Below are positions 34,081 through 43,994 of a DNA stretch of 64,000 nt, piece by piece (within the stretch, counting starts at the first letter, position 1; each line of letters begins with the position of its first letter). The stretch covers positions 10,120,585 through 10,184,584 of the forward strand of contig NC_062978.1 of assembly GCF_023078275.1 (NCBI RefSeq). Direction: 5' to 3'. This DNA comes from Leguminivora glycinivorella. Lineage: Eukaryota > Arthropoda > Insecta > Lepidoptera > Tortricidae. Below the pieces are notes generated by a model that searched no databases, was not told the DNA's origin, and saw nothing but the letters and a program-made list of their open reading frames with translations. A program made the position numbers and the translations under genes.

Positions 34081-35060
34081 ATAGAAATGTTGATAGATTG
34101 AAATTCAAATCTCCGAAAATGGCTTATCTAGTAAATATATAATTATCAAGACTGCCTCTAAAATAGAAATAACAACGTCTTTGAAATAGTTGCTTGCAGT
34201 TTGCGGTTCAATTTGGTACTTAATTTGATAGTTTATCTTCAATTGCGCAGTTTACGAGCTAGGGCCGAACGGCCAGACTTGCTTAATGTGTTGAACTGAT
34301 GGCCATTAACATTGTTGAATTACTTAGTTTATGGATATAATAATATAACAACCATGTCTTTTAGAGATACTACGAGACAGATGGTTAAACGGAGCTTTCT
34401 CAAATCCCTGTCACACTGCTAAATCAGTTTCGTATAACTGTATCATATTTGAAGCATTGTCCGAATCGAATTCGTTATAATTTAATAAGACCATTAAGTA
34501 GTAGTAGTAGTAGTAATAGTACTTAGTAATACACTTTATTGTACAAAAATAATAACACATAATAACAGGAAAGAAAAAGAACACACACATCATTTGGCGA
34601 ACTTATCCCATTAAGGGATTTCTTCCAGTTAACCTTAGAGCAGTTAAAGTATGTTATGAAGGTATGAAATTAGCTCTGATTTTTAATTTAGCTTAGTCAA
34701 ACGCTTTAGAAAACAGCTTTGCTGTAAATGTAGCGAACATTGTAGAATTTGTAGAGCGAAGGCTGTCTCCCGGGAGTCGTAGCTACGGGCCGTAGCTCGT
34801 AGCAGGCGGATAATGTAACGAACGGTAGAGCTACAAGATTGTAGAGCAGGGACTTATAAGTAGGAGCTGACGGAGATTTCTGTATCAATGTGTGTTGTTG
34901 AGCCGTTTAAGAGACATGCCTACTTTTGTTGTTAGTTTAAAAGCTAAGCTACGTGTCCAATTCACAATGAGCGAGAAGTAGCTCAAAAGTCTGTGGCCGC
35001 AGTAAGAACGAAAGCAGGCAAAATTACTATTCAAAATATAACAAATCCAGCTAACTGTAT
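34081..35060. other. Spacer with a LINE tail
   Basis: Around 34498-34590 a (TAG)n tract followed by CACTTTATTGTACAAAAATA looks like the 3' end of a minus-strand LINE, with AATAAA then a simple-repeat tail. The rest is AT-rich and unrecognised. TGTAGAGC-type words recur near 34740-34860. Confidence 0.5.
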
Positions 35061-35067
35061 TAATGGC

Positions 35068-35208
35068 TGACCAGAAATATAAAACTAGGCGCCATCGCCA
35101 CGTTGCGGAATTAAATTAGAACTATTTTCTTCATACTATACTGCAATGTTCGCATACATCAGACTAACAGCGCCCTCTTGACAATAGTCATAATTATATT
35201 TTTAGTCA
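35068..35208. mobile_element. MITE with TGACCAGAAATATA ends, copy 2
   Basis: The left end TGACCAGAAATATA is intact; the right end is TATATTTTTAGTCA. It matches the copy at 25201-25348 along its length. Confidence 0.8.
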
Positions 35209-35571
35209 GGTTTCATGTGTGTCCGTTTGGGCATAGTACGAGGTACCTACTTGATTATTTCGGTTTGATGAAACTTACCTATTCCCCTCACTAGCTCGGA
35301 AACACGTGTTTTGTCCTTTAATACCAGCGGGTAAAAATGCATTTTATCCACTAGTGGGTAAAGTAATTTGACCTTGAATAAAGTCAAATTAACTGCTGCA
35401 GCTTTAAAATGGATAAAAGTGGGTGAATCTAGTAATAAAGATGATTTACCACCTGTGGAACTAGTGGAAGCAGTGATAAACGCATTTTTTGCGTTGTAGT
35501 TTCCTCGCTATAGTGAGGGGAAAAGTTTTGTGTTACACTCGGGTGCAAATGTATTTTACTTCTCGTGTGTT
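35209..35571. other. Spacer, nothing recognised
   Basis: Contains GGTAAAGTAATTTGACC / GGATAAAAGTGGGTGAA words but no definable element or gene. Confidence 0.5.
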
Positions 35572-36119
35572 AAAAAACCGGCCAAGAGCGTGTCGGGCCA
35601 CGCTCAGTGTAGGGTTCCGTAGTTTTCCGTATTTTTCTCAAAAACTACTGAACCTATCAAGTTCAAAACAATTTTCCTAGAAAGTATTTATAAAGTTCTA
35701 CTTTTGTGATTTTTTTCATATTTTTTAAACATATGGTTCAAAAGTTAGAGGGGGGGGACGCACTTTTTTTTCCTTCAGGAGCGATTATTTCCGAAAATAT
35801 TAATACTATCAAAAAACGATCTTAGTAAACCCTTATTCATTTTTTAATACCTATCCAACAATATATCACACGTTGGGGTTGGAATGAAAAAAAATATCAG
35901 CCCCCACTTTACATGTAGAGGGGGTACCCTAATAAATCATTTTTTTCCATTTTTTATTTTTGCACTTTGTTGGCGTGATTGATATACATATTGGTACCAA
36001 ATTTCAGCTTTCTAGTGCTAACGGTTACTGAGATTATCCGCGGACGGACGGACGGACGGACGGACAGACAGACATGGCGAAACTATAAGGGTTCCTAGTT
36101 GACTACGGAACCCTAAAAA
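35572..36119 (-). mobile_element. Repeat E, copy 2
   Basis: Full-length reverse copy of 19882-20443, running from AAAAACCGGCCAAGAGCGTG with its hairpin to GGAACCCTAAAAA. The GGAC tract is shorter (36044-36066). Confidence 0.85.
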
Positions 36120-36571
36120 CTCGCAAGTTCAGGATTATATTCTCGAACCACTCGCTTCGCTCGTGGTTCAACTATAGAATCCTTTCACTTGCTCGTTTTT
36201 CAATTCCACACTCGACGTTAAAACACAACTTTGCCCCCTTGTATAACAAATAACTATTATTTAGTAGTTTATTTCTCAGAACCTATGTAATTAGTTAATT
36301 TACCTTTTCATTTTGAAATAGTTTACAGTACTGTAATAAACAATGTCTAACCTTTGCGAAGGCTGTATGCAACGTAATCAGTATCGTTCATCGCCCCACG
36401 CAACCGGTAGTTGAATTTCTTGAACCGTGAAATTTTATCAAGAGAATTAATCTCGAACTTTCCCCTCGAACTGACTTTTTTAATGAAATTGAGTTCTTTT
36501 AGGAATGGCCATGAACTTGCTTACATAACATGTCAGTACGTTATTAATAGTAGATTACACATACACACGTG
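36120..36571. other. Spacer, nothing recognised
   Basis: ATTCTCGAACCACTCGCTTC and GCTCGTGGTTCAA suggest a small inverted repeat near 36141-36172. No gene. Confidence 0.5.
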
Positions 36572-36959
36572 GCAGGCAAGTATGGTCGCGCGATAAACGA
36601 TAAAACATCTGGCCATCCCTATCGCACTTACCAATAGAATAGAATAGAATAGAAAGGTGTTTATTTCTCTACTTTTTATGTTTTACAGTTATGTCCATCA
36701 GGTCGGTTGTGTGTTCGGCCTGTGGGTGTGTCAGCTACTTACAATATATACTTATGTTCGTCTGAAAGATCTGTATAAGTGTCATGTTGTGTGCTTGATA
36801 GTGTGTGCGTACAGAATAAATTTTGTCATGTTGTGTGTGCTGTGTGCTTGTTAGTGTGTTCGTACAGAATAAATTTCACTGCACTGTCTGGCACTTACCA
36901 ATAGTGCGATAGGGACGGCCAGATGTTTTATCATTTATCGCGCGACCATACTTGCCTGC
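36572..36959. mobile_element. Palindromic MITE F interrupted by a LINE
   Basis: The arms begin GCAGGCAAGTATGGTCGCGC and include CTGGCC and CCCTATCGCACT. Without the LINE insertion the element would be about 121 bp, the size of the intact copy at 53919-54041. A single-arm remnant is at 39598-39666. Confidence 0.85.
36638..36890 (-). mobile_element. 5'-truncated LINE inserted in MITE F
   Basis: Flanked by an exact 14-bp TSD, GCACTTACCAATAG (36624-36637 and 36891-36904). On the minus strand the end reads AGAGAAATAAACACC followed by CTATT repeats, a poly(A) signal with a simple-repeat tail. Inside, CGTACAGAATAAATTT occurs twice. Confidence 0.8.
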
Positions 36960-37072
36960 ATGGCCAGTAAAGTAAGAAATGTCTCAGATCATACGTAATT
37001 TGTCAGTCGAGGCGGAGCCGAGGTCAACCAACATGTGGTCTGAGGCTTTTATTTACTGGCCATGGTGTGTAT

Positions 37073-37237
37073 AGCGGTGAAAGAAAACATCGTGAAGAAA
37101 CCGGACTAATTCCAATAAGGTCTAGTTTACCCTTCGGGTTGGAAGGTCAGATGGCAGTCGCTTTCCTAAAAACTAGTGCCTGCGCCAAATCTTGGGATTA
37201 GTTGTCAAAGTGAACCCCAGGCAGGATGATGATGGTG
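37073..37237 (+). mobile_element. RTE/SINE tail, second copy
   Basis: GAAAACATCGTGAAGAAACC through CCAAATCTTGGGATTAGTTG to GATGATGATGG. It is the plus-strand counterpart of the 3' half of the SINE at 6847-7158. The tRNA-like head is absent. Confidence 0.8.
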
Positions 37238-37497
37238 TGTATAGCGCACTTCATTTAGCGCAGCGCAGTTTGACGCTTAGTATATTTATATAAGAAAATA
37301 TAAATATTTAGAAGTATTTCAGCCTACAATAAAAAAAATTTATAGCACTTACGCTAACTATTAATTATGTTTTATATTTCAATGCTTTTGCAATAAATTA
37401 TGTAGGTAACATTTTAGAAAGGTGGTATATTATTATAAGTTTTTTAAATCATGTTATACTCAGTTAAATAGTTACTTATTTGTATGTTTAACATTAA

Positions 37498-38008
37498 GAG
37501 GATACGGTAGCGAAAATGCTAAATTGGAAAGGAGCCCCCCTTTCAACTTGGGAATTTTAGTTAAATATACAAGTGTTATTAACTAGATTTATCAAAAAAA
37601 AATTGTCCATTAAGAACAACTCAGTCAAAAGACATTTCAAAAAAATCTTTAAAATCGAGGTTCCGCTCTCGACTCTTTCCTCCTTCAAAACTTAAACAAT
37701 CGGAACGAAATTTGAGAATCTGAATAACAATGAAATAATCTATGTCGGAACGTTTAGCTTTTTTGGTTAATTGTTACCAATCTTGAGCATCACACCTTTT
37801 TGTGCGCCACAATGAAAAAGGCCGTTTTTGGAAATTTTTGATTGGCTCTAGAGTCTTTAAAAAGCAGAATATCAAAAAAATCAAAACGGTCCGACACAGA
37901 TAAAAATATTGGCAATCTGTGTTGAAAAAATCATTGCTCTATCTTCAAAAACCAGGGAGGAAATAGTCGAGAGCATTTGTATGGAGAATTGACCCCTACC
38001 GTATCGTC
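37498..38008. mobile_element. 511-bp inverted-repeat element with TTAA at both ends
   Basis: TTAA at 37494-37497 and 38009-38012 flank ends reading GAGGATACGGTAG and (complement) GACGATACGGTAG. TTAA duplication is typical of piggyBac-type insertion, though the TIR is not a standard piggyBac end. The interior is AT-rich, without an ORF. Confidence 0.6.
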
Positions 38009-38012
38009 TTAA

Positions 38013-38272
38013 ATCAGTATTGTGCTTTTTAAAAATAAACAATTTGTAACAGTGTCAAAACTTTGGGTATTAGGTATTTATCATTATACTTTTAACTAGA
38101 CTTTAACTTTTTTCCAGAAATGGGTTCTAGTGAACTATTTAAGCACTACCTTTGGTACTAAATAATTGCTTAAAACTCCCGGTAATTTTCATAGAAACAT
38201 GCAAAAGGCGTTAGGGCATTTACTCCCTTGTTTTATTTAATTAAATCTTCTTTCAATAATAACAATTTGCTA
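38013..38272. other. Spacer, nothing recognised
   Basis: AT-rich, no ORF. Confidence 0.6.
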
Positions 38273-38423
38273 CATATTTTTAAATTAAAGGAAAAATGGA
38301 AAAAATCACACCTCCGGCAGGACTCGAACCTGCGACTTTCGGCCTTGCCGGGGCCAAAGGTCGCAGGTTCGAGTCCTGCCGGAGGTGTGAATTTTTCCAT
38401 TTTTCCTTTAATTTAAAAATATG
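38273..38423. repeat. 151-bp near-perfect palindrome made of tRNA 3' halves
   Basis: Arms 38273-38344 and 38352-38423 (72 bases, about 3 mismatches) around TTGCCGG. Each strand reads GGTCGCAGGTTCGAGTCC then TGCCGGAGGTG, the T arm and 3' acceptor strand of a tRNA with box B. Beyond the tRNA part the arms continue into TTTAAATTAAAGG. No box A or anticodon arm is present, so it is not a tRNA gene. Frames on both strands across it are translated tRNA, not protein. Confidence 0.85.
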
Positions 38424-38759
38424 TAATATCGCTCGCAGACGTTTCTGCATGATAAAAAACAAATTTAACAATTTGCTAGTTGATTATGTTAACAAATGTC
38501 ATAAAATCTTATAACTGACTGATTATTATTACTTTTACTGGTTTGTCATTGGGTGATAATATTGTATGGAAAAAGCCATTTTCACCAAAACCATACCACA
38601 AATTATATAAGAATACATGTTTTTTTTTTTTGTTATGAAGGGTATCATTTAGGATTTCATTACACCTTATATTAACTAAATAGACATACCTGTCCTACAT
38701 CCGCAACTCCAATAAACGTGGGTACATATTTTATCAAACATGAGATGTTTCCCTTGCGC
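38424..38759. other. Spacer, nothing recognised
   Basis: AT-rich, with a T10 run near 38620. Confidence 0.55.
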
Positions 38760-38922
38760 TATGATATGGGGTTCTTCAAAAAGCAGGTATTTAGGGTTCT
38801 CGAAGATCGGCAACGGATAAGTGGCTCCCCTGATGTTGCTTATGTCCATGGGCGGTGGTGACTGCTTACCATCAGGCGGCTCATCTGCTCGTTTGCTGCC
38901 TATTTCATTAAAAAAAAAAACA
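38760..38922 (+). mobile_element. Poly(A)-tailed retroposon 3' end, copy 2
   Basis: GTCCATGGGCGGTGGTGACT, ACCATCAGGCGGCTCATCTG, then CTATTTCATT and A10. It is the plus-strand relative of 33868-34080. Confidence 0.75.
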
Positions 38923-38980
38923 TATTCTCAAAGTGATTTTTTCTTGCAAAGAATCGGTTTTCTTTAAGACAAACTATCTC

Positions 38981-39146
38981 TGGTGCCGTAGTCGAATGGC
39001 ATTTCTGCGACGCGAAACGAAAGTGAAACGCCGCGAAAGGTAGTCTGGCTCTGTCGCGCCAATACGCAAGAGCGGTAGAGATAGATATCTACGAGCGTTT
39101 TATTTCGTAAGCGTTTATTCGTGAGCGTTTGTGCCATTCGGCTACG
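38981..39146 (-). repeat. Repeat family A, copy 3
   Basis: GGTGCCGTAGTCGAATGG to CCATTCGGCTACGTA, with the family core in reverse. It forms a tandem pair with the next copy. Confidence 0.8.
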
Positions 39147-39151
39147 TACTC

Positions 39152-39305
39152 AGGTGCCGTAGCCGAATGGAATTTCTGCGGCGCGAAACGAAAACGAAAC
39201 GCCGCGAAAAGGTAGTCTGGCTTTATCGCGCCAATACGCAAGAGTGATAGAGATAGATGACGAGCGTTTCGTTTCGTGAGCGTTTGTGACATTCGGCTAC
39301 ATAGC
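39152..39305 (-). repeat. Repeat family A, copy 4
   Basis: GGTGCCGTAGCCGAATGG to CATTCGGCTACATAG. It is in the same orientation as, and very close to, the preceding copy. Confidence 0.8.
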
Positions 39306-39520
39306 CAGGTCTGAAGATGCACTTGCCGATCGATCCGTATCCGTATCACACTTTCATAAAACATTCAAGCGACGTTACTCATTCATGACGTGGTCCGGTC
39401 GCCACCAAATAATAGGAGCTGCCGTATCTTTCATAAATATCGCAACATGCACTGTAACGTCTTGACAATAGAGCCGTGTTCCGATATTTATGAGAGCTTT
39501 GGCAGTTCCAATATAATATA

Positions 39521-39743
39521 TCTGATGACGGTCCAGTCACAAAGCATCCCCCTCTCAACGATATAGTTTGTTTCACCAGGCAGAACATCAGGCCTGGCAC
39601 TATTTGTAAGTGCGATAGGGAAGGCCTGACGTTTTATCATTTATCGCGTTGATGCCTGCCATGATGGCCTGCCTGATGACGGTCCATGAAATACTCAGTC
39701 ACGATTAGCATTCCTCGCTCACCGCTGTAGTTTGTTTCATCAG
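39521..39743. repeat. Direct repeat pair around a MITE F remnant
   Basis: CTGATGACGGTCCA...ATAGTTTGTTTCA (39521-39575) recurs as CTGATGACGGTCCA...GTAGTTTGTTTCATC (39673-39741). Between them, 39598-39666, is one arm of MITE F (GTGCGATAGGGA, TTTATCATTTATCGCG). Confidence 0.65.
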
Positions 39744-40086
39744 AATTTGTCAAATATAAACTTTACTAAGAGGACATCACGAGTCGAGGCGCGCGTCTTT
39801 CTGAATGACAACATAATAGGCTACTTGCCTCCTAGTCAAATCAGCTTCTTTTTAAGAACTGTCAAAACGAATTTGAACGACTTGCTAATATGGAATTTAT
39901 ATGAAATCGAATTGAGTGACGTCACGGTCAACTCAGTCACTTTATATATTTCTACCTGACTTATTAGATAGAAAATGGATTTAAAAATACATTCTGTCCA
40001 CGTTTTTCTTATAATTATCTGATGCTTTATTTCGTGCATGGTATAAAATATTTCATTTTAACTACAGTCAAGTTCCCTATTATACT
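39744..40086. other. Spacer left of the Gypsy element
   Basis: Short unsupported frames only. It ends with the TACT target site at 40083-40086. Confidence 0.6.
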
Positions 40087-40859
40087 TGTGGGATGCGTAG
40101 TGATATCTCCCACGGGTTCCACTTACTTGCAGTAGGTATAGCTCCAGGCGTAGAAAGCAAACAAGCAGGATACGTTTTGAAGCTTTATTCTTGAGCACAC
40201 ACATGCGTAAGCGAACAGTTTAAATTTACAGAAGGGGAAACGCAAGATAGGCAAAGCAAAAGCACTTAAAACTATAAAGCGCGAGCGAGTGCACAAAGGA
40301 ATGTGATTGGAATGCGACCGAGCAGCGCGGCAGCGTGCGCTGTGCGTCAGAGAGGCAGATAGACTGGTGAGCGCGGCGCACGGGGGAACATGCGCGGGCG
40401 CAGGGCGGCTGGCCGGGAACCGGTCACGCCGCGACGTTATCAGCTGTGTGCAGTCGCTCCGCGCGCTAAACTATCTACTAATAACAAGAATCTGTTTGTC
40501 CGCTTCAACATACAAAATATGTGACATTAACATTTTATATTTTATTTTCACATAATTCCTAGTTCAGATTAATTATTTCATAGTAATGAATAAAAGGTTA
40601 AAAGGGTAAAATTCATTAAATGCTAATCAACAATTAAAATTAATGTACATAATCGTTAATTGAATAATTAGGATATAAAATAAATTCATTTGACATAATT
40701 AAATTCATTGTAAATAAATAAAATTAAAATGATTTGATATAAATAATTAATTTCAATTGATTGATGAATTAAATTGTAAAAAGTAAAACTATAAAATGTA
40801 AAACAATAAAAACATTAAAATTAATAAAAATACATAAAATCTGTGGCAGAACGCCCACA
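40087..40859 (-). repeat. 3' LTR of the Gypsy element
   Basis: TGTGGGATGCGTAGTGATAT to GCAGAACGCCCACA in plus-strand reading. Same length as its partner. Frames across it (for example 40307-40555) are incidental. Confidence 0.93.
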
Positions 40860-40871
40860 TCACCCCCCTCC
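40860..40871 (-). other. Polypurine tract
   Basis: Minus strand GGAGGGGGGTGA, immediately before the 3' LTR; primes plus-strand DNA synthesis in LTR elements. Confidence 0.75.
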
Positions 40872-40880
40872 AGAGACCTG

Positions 40881-43800
40881 CTAAGGGCGATAATAGTCAG
40901 GGAAACGTACTACACGACCTGAACGCGTACGCTTGACGACATCTTCCTCATTCAAAGCTGAACTGGTGGTGGTTGTTTTATGTGAGTTGTTCTGTGTTTT
41001 ATGTGTAGTGTGAGTGGTGTGTGTGTCGTGAAGTATGTAGGCTGGCTTTATCCGGTCTACAGATACCGTCACAGACTTACCATTAATGAGTAAGGTATAC
41101 ACCTTCGGTTCTCTCTTCAGAACCTCATAGGGTCCCGTGTACGCTGGTTTTAGCGACTTGCACAGGGTATCGTCCCTCAGGAACACATGCGAAGACGTTG
41201 CCAGGTCATTAAAAATAAAAGTACGACGCTGACCTACATGACGGGATGCTGGTGTCGGATGCAGGTTCCTTGTGAACGTGCGAAGCCGAGACAAGTAGTC
41301 CGTCACATCTGGTAATGGATCAGCACCTGGGTTGAAGAATTCACCAGGCATACGCAAGGGCTGACCGTAGACCAGCTCCGCAGAAGTTGCTTGGAGATCC
41401 TCCTTAAACGCGTTCCTCATGCCCAACAACACCAACGGGAGCGATTCAACCCAGGTGGAGGTGGCGTGACACGTGATGGCAGATTTCAAATGGCGGTGCA
41501 TACGCTCCACCATCCCATTGCACGCTGGGTGATAAGCGGTGGTACGCTTATGTACAAACCCTGCCAGCTCGGACAGCTTCTTGAAGAGCGCAGACTCGAA
41601 CTGACGCCCTCTGTCGGTGACAATATCCACCGGGCACCCGAAGCGAGCTATCCAGCCATGCAGCAGAGCTTGTGCGACGGTATCGGCAGACATGTCCTGT
41701 ATTGGGATTGCCTCAGGCCATCTCGTAAAACGGTCAATGGCAGTGAGGCAGTACCTAAAACCTTGGCAAAGTGGAAGTGGCCCAATTAGGTCAATGTGGA
41801 TATTCAAGAACCTGCCCTTAGGGATGGCAAACGATGACAGTGGTGCGGAGACATGCCGAGTGACCTTCGAACGCTGGCAAGCCAGACAGTTCCGGGTCCA
41901 TTCGCGACAGTCTCTTCTCATCCCAGGCCAGACGTACCTGTCTGCCACGAGCTTCTCAGACGCGTTCGCCCCTGGATGGCTAAAGGAATGCAGGCCCTCA
42001 AAGACTTGACGCCTCAACTCTGCTGGAACGTAAGGTCTGGCAGTTGAGGAACTCTCGTCACAGTACAGCTCAGCATCAGACCCAGGCACTTGGACTTTAG
42101 TCAGGCGCAACGAGGTGTCTTCCTTGAGTAGCTGCTCCAACTCCGGATCGTTGCGTTGAGCTGCAGCCAGCTTGCTCAAGTCCACGGGCTGCGTGATCTC
42201 CTCGATCCTAGAGAGAGTGTCAGCTACGACATTGTCCTTACCCGAGATGTGCCTGATGTCTGTGCTGAACTGCGATATGAAATCCAGGTGACGGAATTGC
42301 CTGGGCGAGCAATTCTCCTTGCGAGAATGAAACGCAAAGCATAACGGCTTGTGGTCAGTGTAGATGGTGAAGTCACGGGCTTCGACCATGTGCCGGAAAT
42401 ACTTAATCGCCTCATAAATCGCAAGGAGTTCGCGATCGTACGGCGAGTATTTCTGCTGGGCAGGACTCAGCTTGCGCGAGAAGAAAGCCAGCGGCTCCCA
42501 GCCCCTCTCCTCGTTGAACTGCTGCAACACTGCCCCCATGGCCACGTCTGATGCATCCGTGACGATGCTGAGCTTCGCCTGGGCATCCGGATGTGCCAAA
42601 AGAGCGGCCTGACTCAAGTCCTGCTTACAGCGATCAAATGCGTCCTGCTCCGCCGACGTGAAGTGAACCGGGTGCGAAGCCTTCACCGAACCCGCCAACA
42701 GAGCGTTCAGAGGAGCCTGGTTCTGAGCAGCATTGGGTATGAACCTGCGATAAAAGTTCAATATACCCAGAAAACGCCTGAGCTCCCGCACGTTCTTGGG
42801 TGGCGGAAAGTCCTTGATTGCGTCGACCTTGGACGGGAGAGGCCTTGTGCCTTCGGCAGAGATGCGGTAACCTAAGAATGTTACCTCTGAGGCTCCGAAG
42901 ACGCACTTGGCAGTATTCACCACCATGCCATACTCCCGCAAACGGACGAACAGCTGACGAAGATGGTCTTCATGGGTCTTCTCGTCCTTTGAGAAGACTA
43001 AGAAGTCGTCCAGGTAGCTATAACAAAAGTCAAGTCCCCGCAACATTTCATCCACGAAGCGCTGGAACGTCTGCCCGGCATTTCGAAGTCCGAACGACAT
43101 GTACGGAAATTCGAAAAGACCGAACGGCGTGGTAATGGCGGTCTTCGGGATGTCGTCAGGGTTGACGGGGATCTGATTATATGCCTTAACAAGGTCAATG
43201 GTTGAAAACACGCGACAGCCTGTGATACTCTGCGCGAAATCCTGGATATGGCGAATAGGATACCTATCAGGTACTGTTCGCGCGTTGAGCATCCTATAAT
43301 CGCCACAGGGTCTCCAACCATTGTCCTTTTTAGGGGCCAAATGCAAGGGAGAAGCCCAAGGGGACTCGGAGGGTCTGGCTATGCCACTAGCGAGCATAGA
43401 AGAAAACTCCTCCTTGGCGATCTTTAATTTGTCAGGAGCCAACCTACGAGGTGAACTGAAAACAGGGGGTCCAGGTGTAGTTCTGATATGGTGAAGTGTG
43501 TTATGCTTTATTGTGCGGTGTATGCCAGATGGGCGAGTGATGTCAGGGTATTCCTGTAGTATAGTGTGGTAAACAGACTCACCAGTTACAACTTTGATTG
43601 AGGCAATGTCGTCAGACGGTCGGGCAGGCAAACCCGCGGCCGAAAGTAGTGTATTGCCATCTATGAGTCGACGTTCCCTGCAATTTACAAGAAGATTGTA
43701 ATGTATTAAAAAATCAACACCTATTATCGCCTTTGTCACATCCGCTACAATAAATCGCCAGACAAAGTCACGGCGCAAGCCTATATTAAGCACTAGATGC

Positions 43801-43994
43801 ACGAAACCGTACGTGTTTATCACTGTGCCGTTAGCTGCGCACAAATCATAGTTTGTCGGCTGTCTGCGTTCATTTAGTTTATTACGCGGAAAAACACACA
43901 AATCACTACCTGTGTCCACGAGGAATGTGACCTTCGACCTGGAGTCCACGACGAATAAGCGACCTTTGCTAGGGCAGCCGCTCGCCGCCATCAC
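40881..43994 (-). CDS. pol: Gypsy pol polyprotein (PR-RT-RNase H-IN)
   Basis: 1,037 residues, uninterrupted. Domains in order: aspartic protease with DTGS (27-30) and IIGVDFL (90-96); reverse transcriptase with the catalytic YLDD (327-330) and FGLRNAGQTF before it; RNase H with TDAS (479-482), an REL Glu near 522 and VVAD (589-592); integrase with an HHCC zinc finger (His 669 and 673, Cys 703 and 706) and the DDE triad D735, D794, E830; then a GPY module (954-956). No chromodomain is seen. It makes and inserts the DNA copy of the element. The start ATG overlaps the gag stop by the four bases ATGA, so translation probably restarts or shifts -1 there. All key residues are present. Confidence 0.93.
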   Translation of the reverse strand: MMAASGCPSKGRLFVVDSRSKVTFLVDTGSDLCVFPRNKLNERRQPTNYDLCAANGTVINTYGFVHLVLNIGLRRDFVWRFIVADVTKAIIGVDFLIHYNLLVNCRERRLIDGNTLLSAAGLPARPSDDIASIKVVTGESVYHTILQEYPDITRPSGIHRTIKHNTLHHIRTTPGPPVFSSPRRLAPDKLKIAKEEFSSMLASGIARPSESPWASPLHLAPKKDNGWRPCGDYRMLNARTVPDRYPIRHIQDFAQSITGCRVFSTIDLVKAYNQIPVNPDDIPKTAITTPFGLFEFPYMSFGLRNAGQTFQRFVDEMLRGLDFCYSYLDDFLVFSKDEKTHEDHLRQLFVRLREYGMVVNTAKCVFGASEVTFLGYRISAEGTRPLPSKVDAIKDFPPPKNVRELRRFLGILNFYRRFIPNAAQNQAPLNALLAGSVKASHPVHFTSAEQDAFDRCKQDLSQAALLAHPDAQAKLSIVTDASDVAMGAVLQQFNEERGWEPLAFFSRKLSPAQQKYSPYDRELLAIYEAIKYFRHMVEARDFTIYTDHKPLCFAFHSRKENCSPRQFRHLDFISQFSTDIRHISGKDNVVADTLSRIEEITQPVDLSKLAAAQRNDPELEQLLKEDTSLRLTKVQVPGSDAELYCDESSSTARPYVPAELRRQVFEGLHSFSHPGANASEKLVADRYVWPGMRRDCREWTRNCLACQRSKVTRHVSAPLSSFAIPKGRFLNIHIDLIGPLPLCQGFRYCLTAIDRFTRWPEAIPIQDMSADTVAQALLHGWIARFGCPVDIVTDRGRQFESALFKKLSELAGFVHKRTTAYHPACNGMVERMHRHLKSAITCHATSTWVESLPLVLLGMRNAFKEDLQATSAELVYGQPLRMPGEFFNPGADPLPDVTDYLSRLRTFTRNLHPTPASRHVGQRRTFIFNDLATSSHVFLRDDTLCKSLKPAYTGPYEVLKREPKVYTLLINGKSVTVSVDRIKPAYILHDTHTTHTTHKTQNNSHKTTTTSSALNEEDVVKRTRSGRVVRFPDYYRP

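Noticed and set aside
38228..38514. Three overlapping frames on both strands with RQDSNLRP-like sequence
   Set aside because: They read through the palindromic tRNA 3' half; this is tRNA sequence, not protein.
41391..43321. Many frames of 60-130 codons on both strands within the Gypsy pol gene
   Set aside because: They are shadows of pol, which has full domain support on the minus strand.
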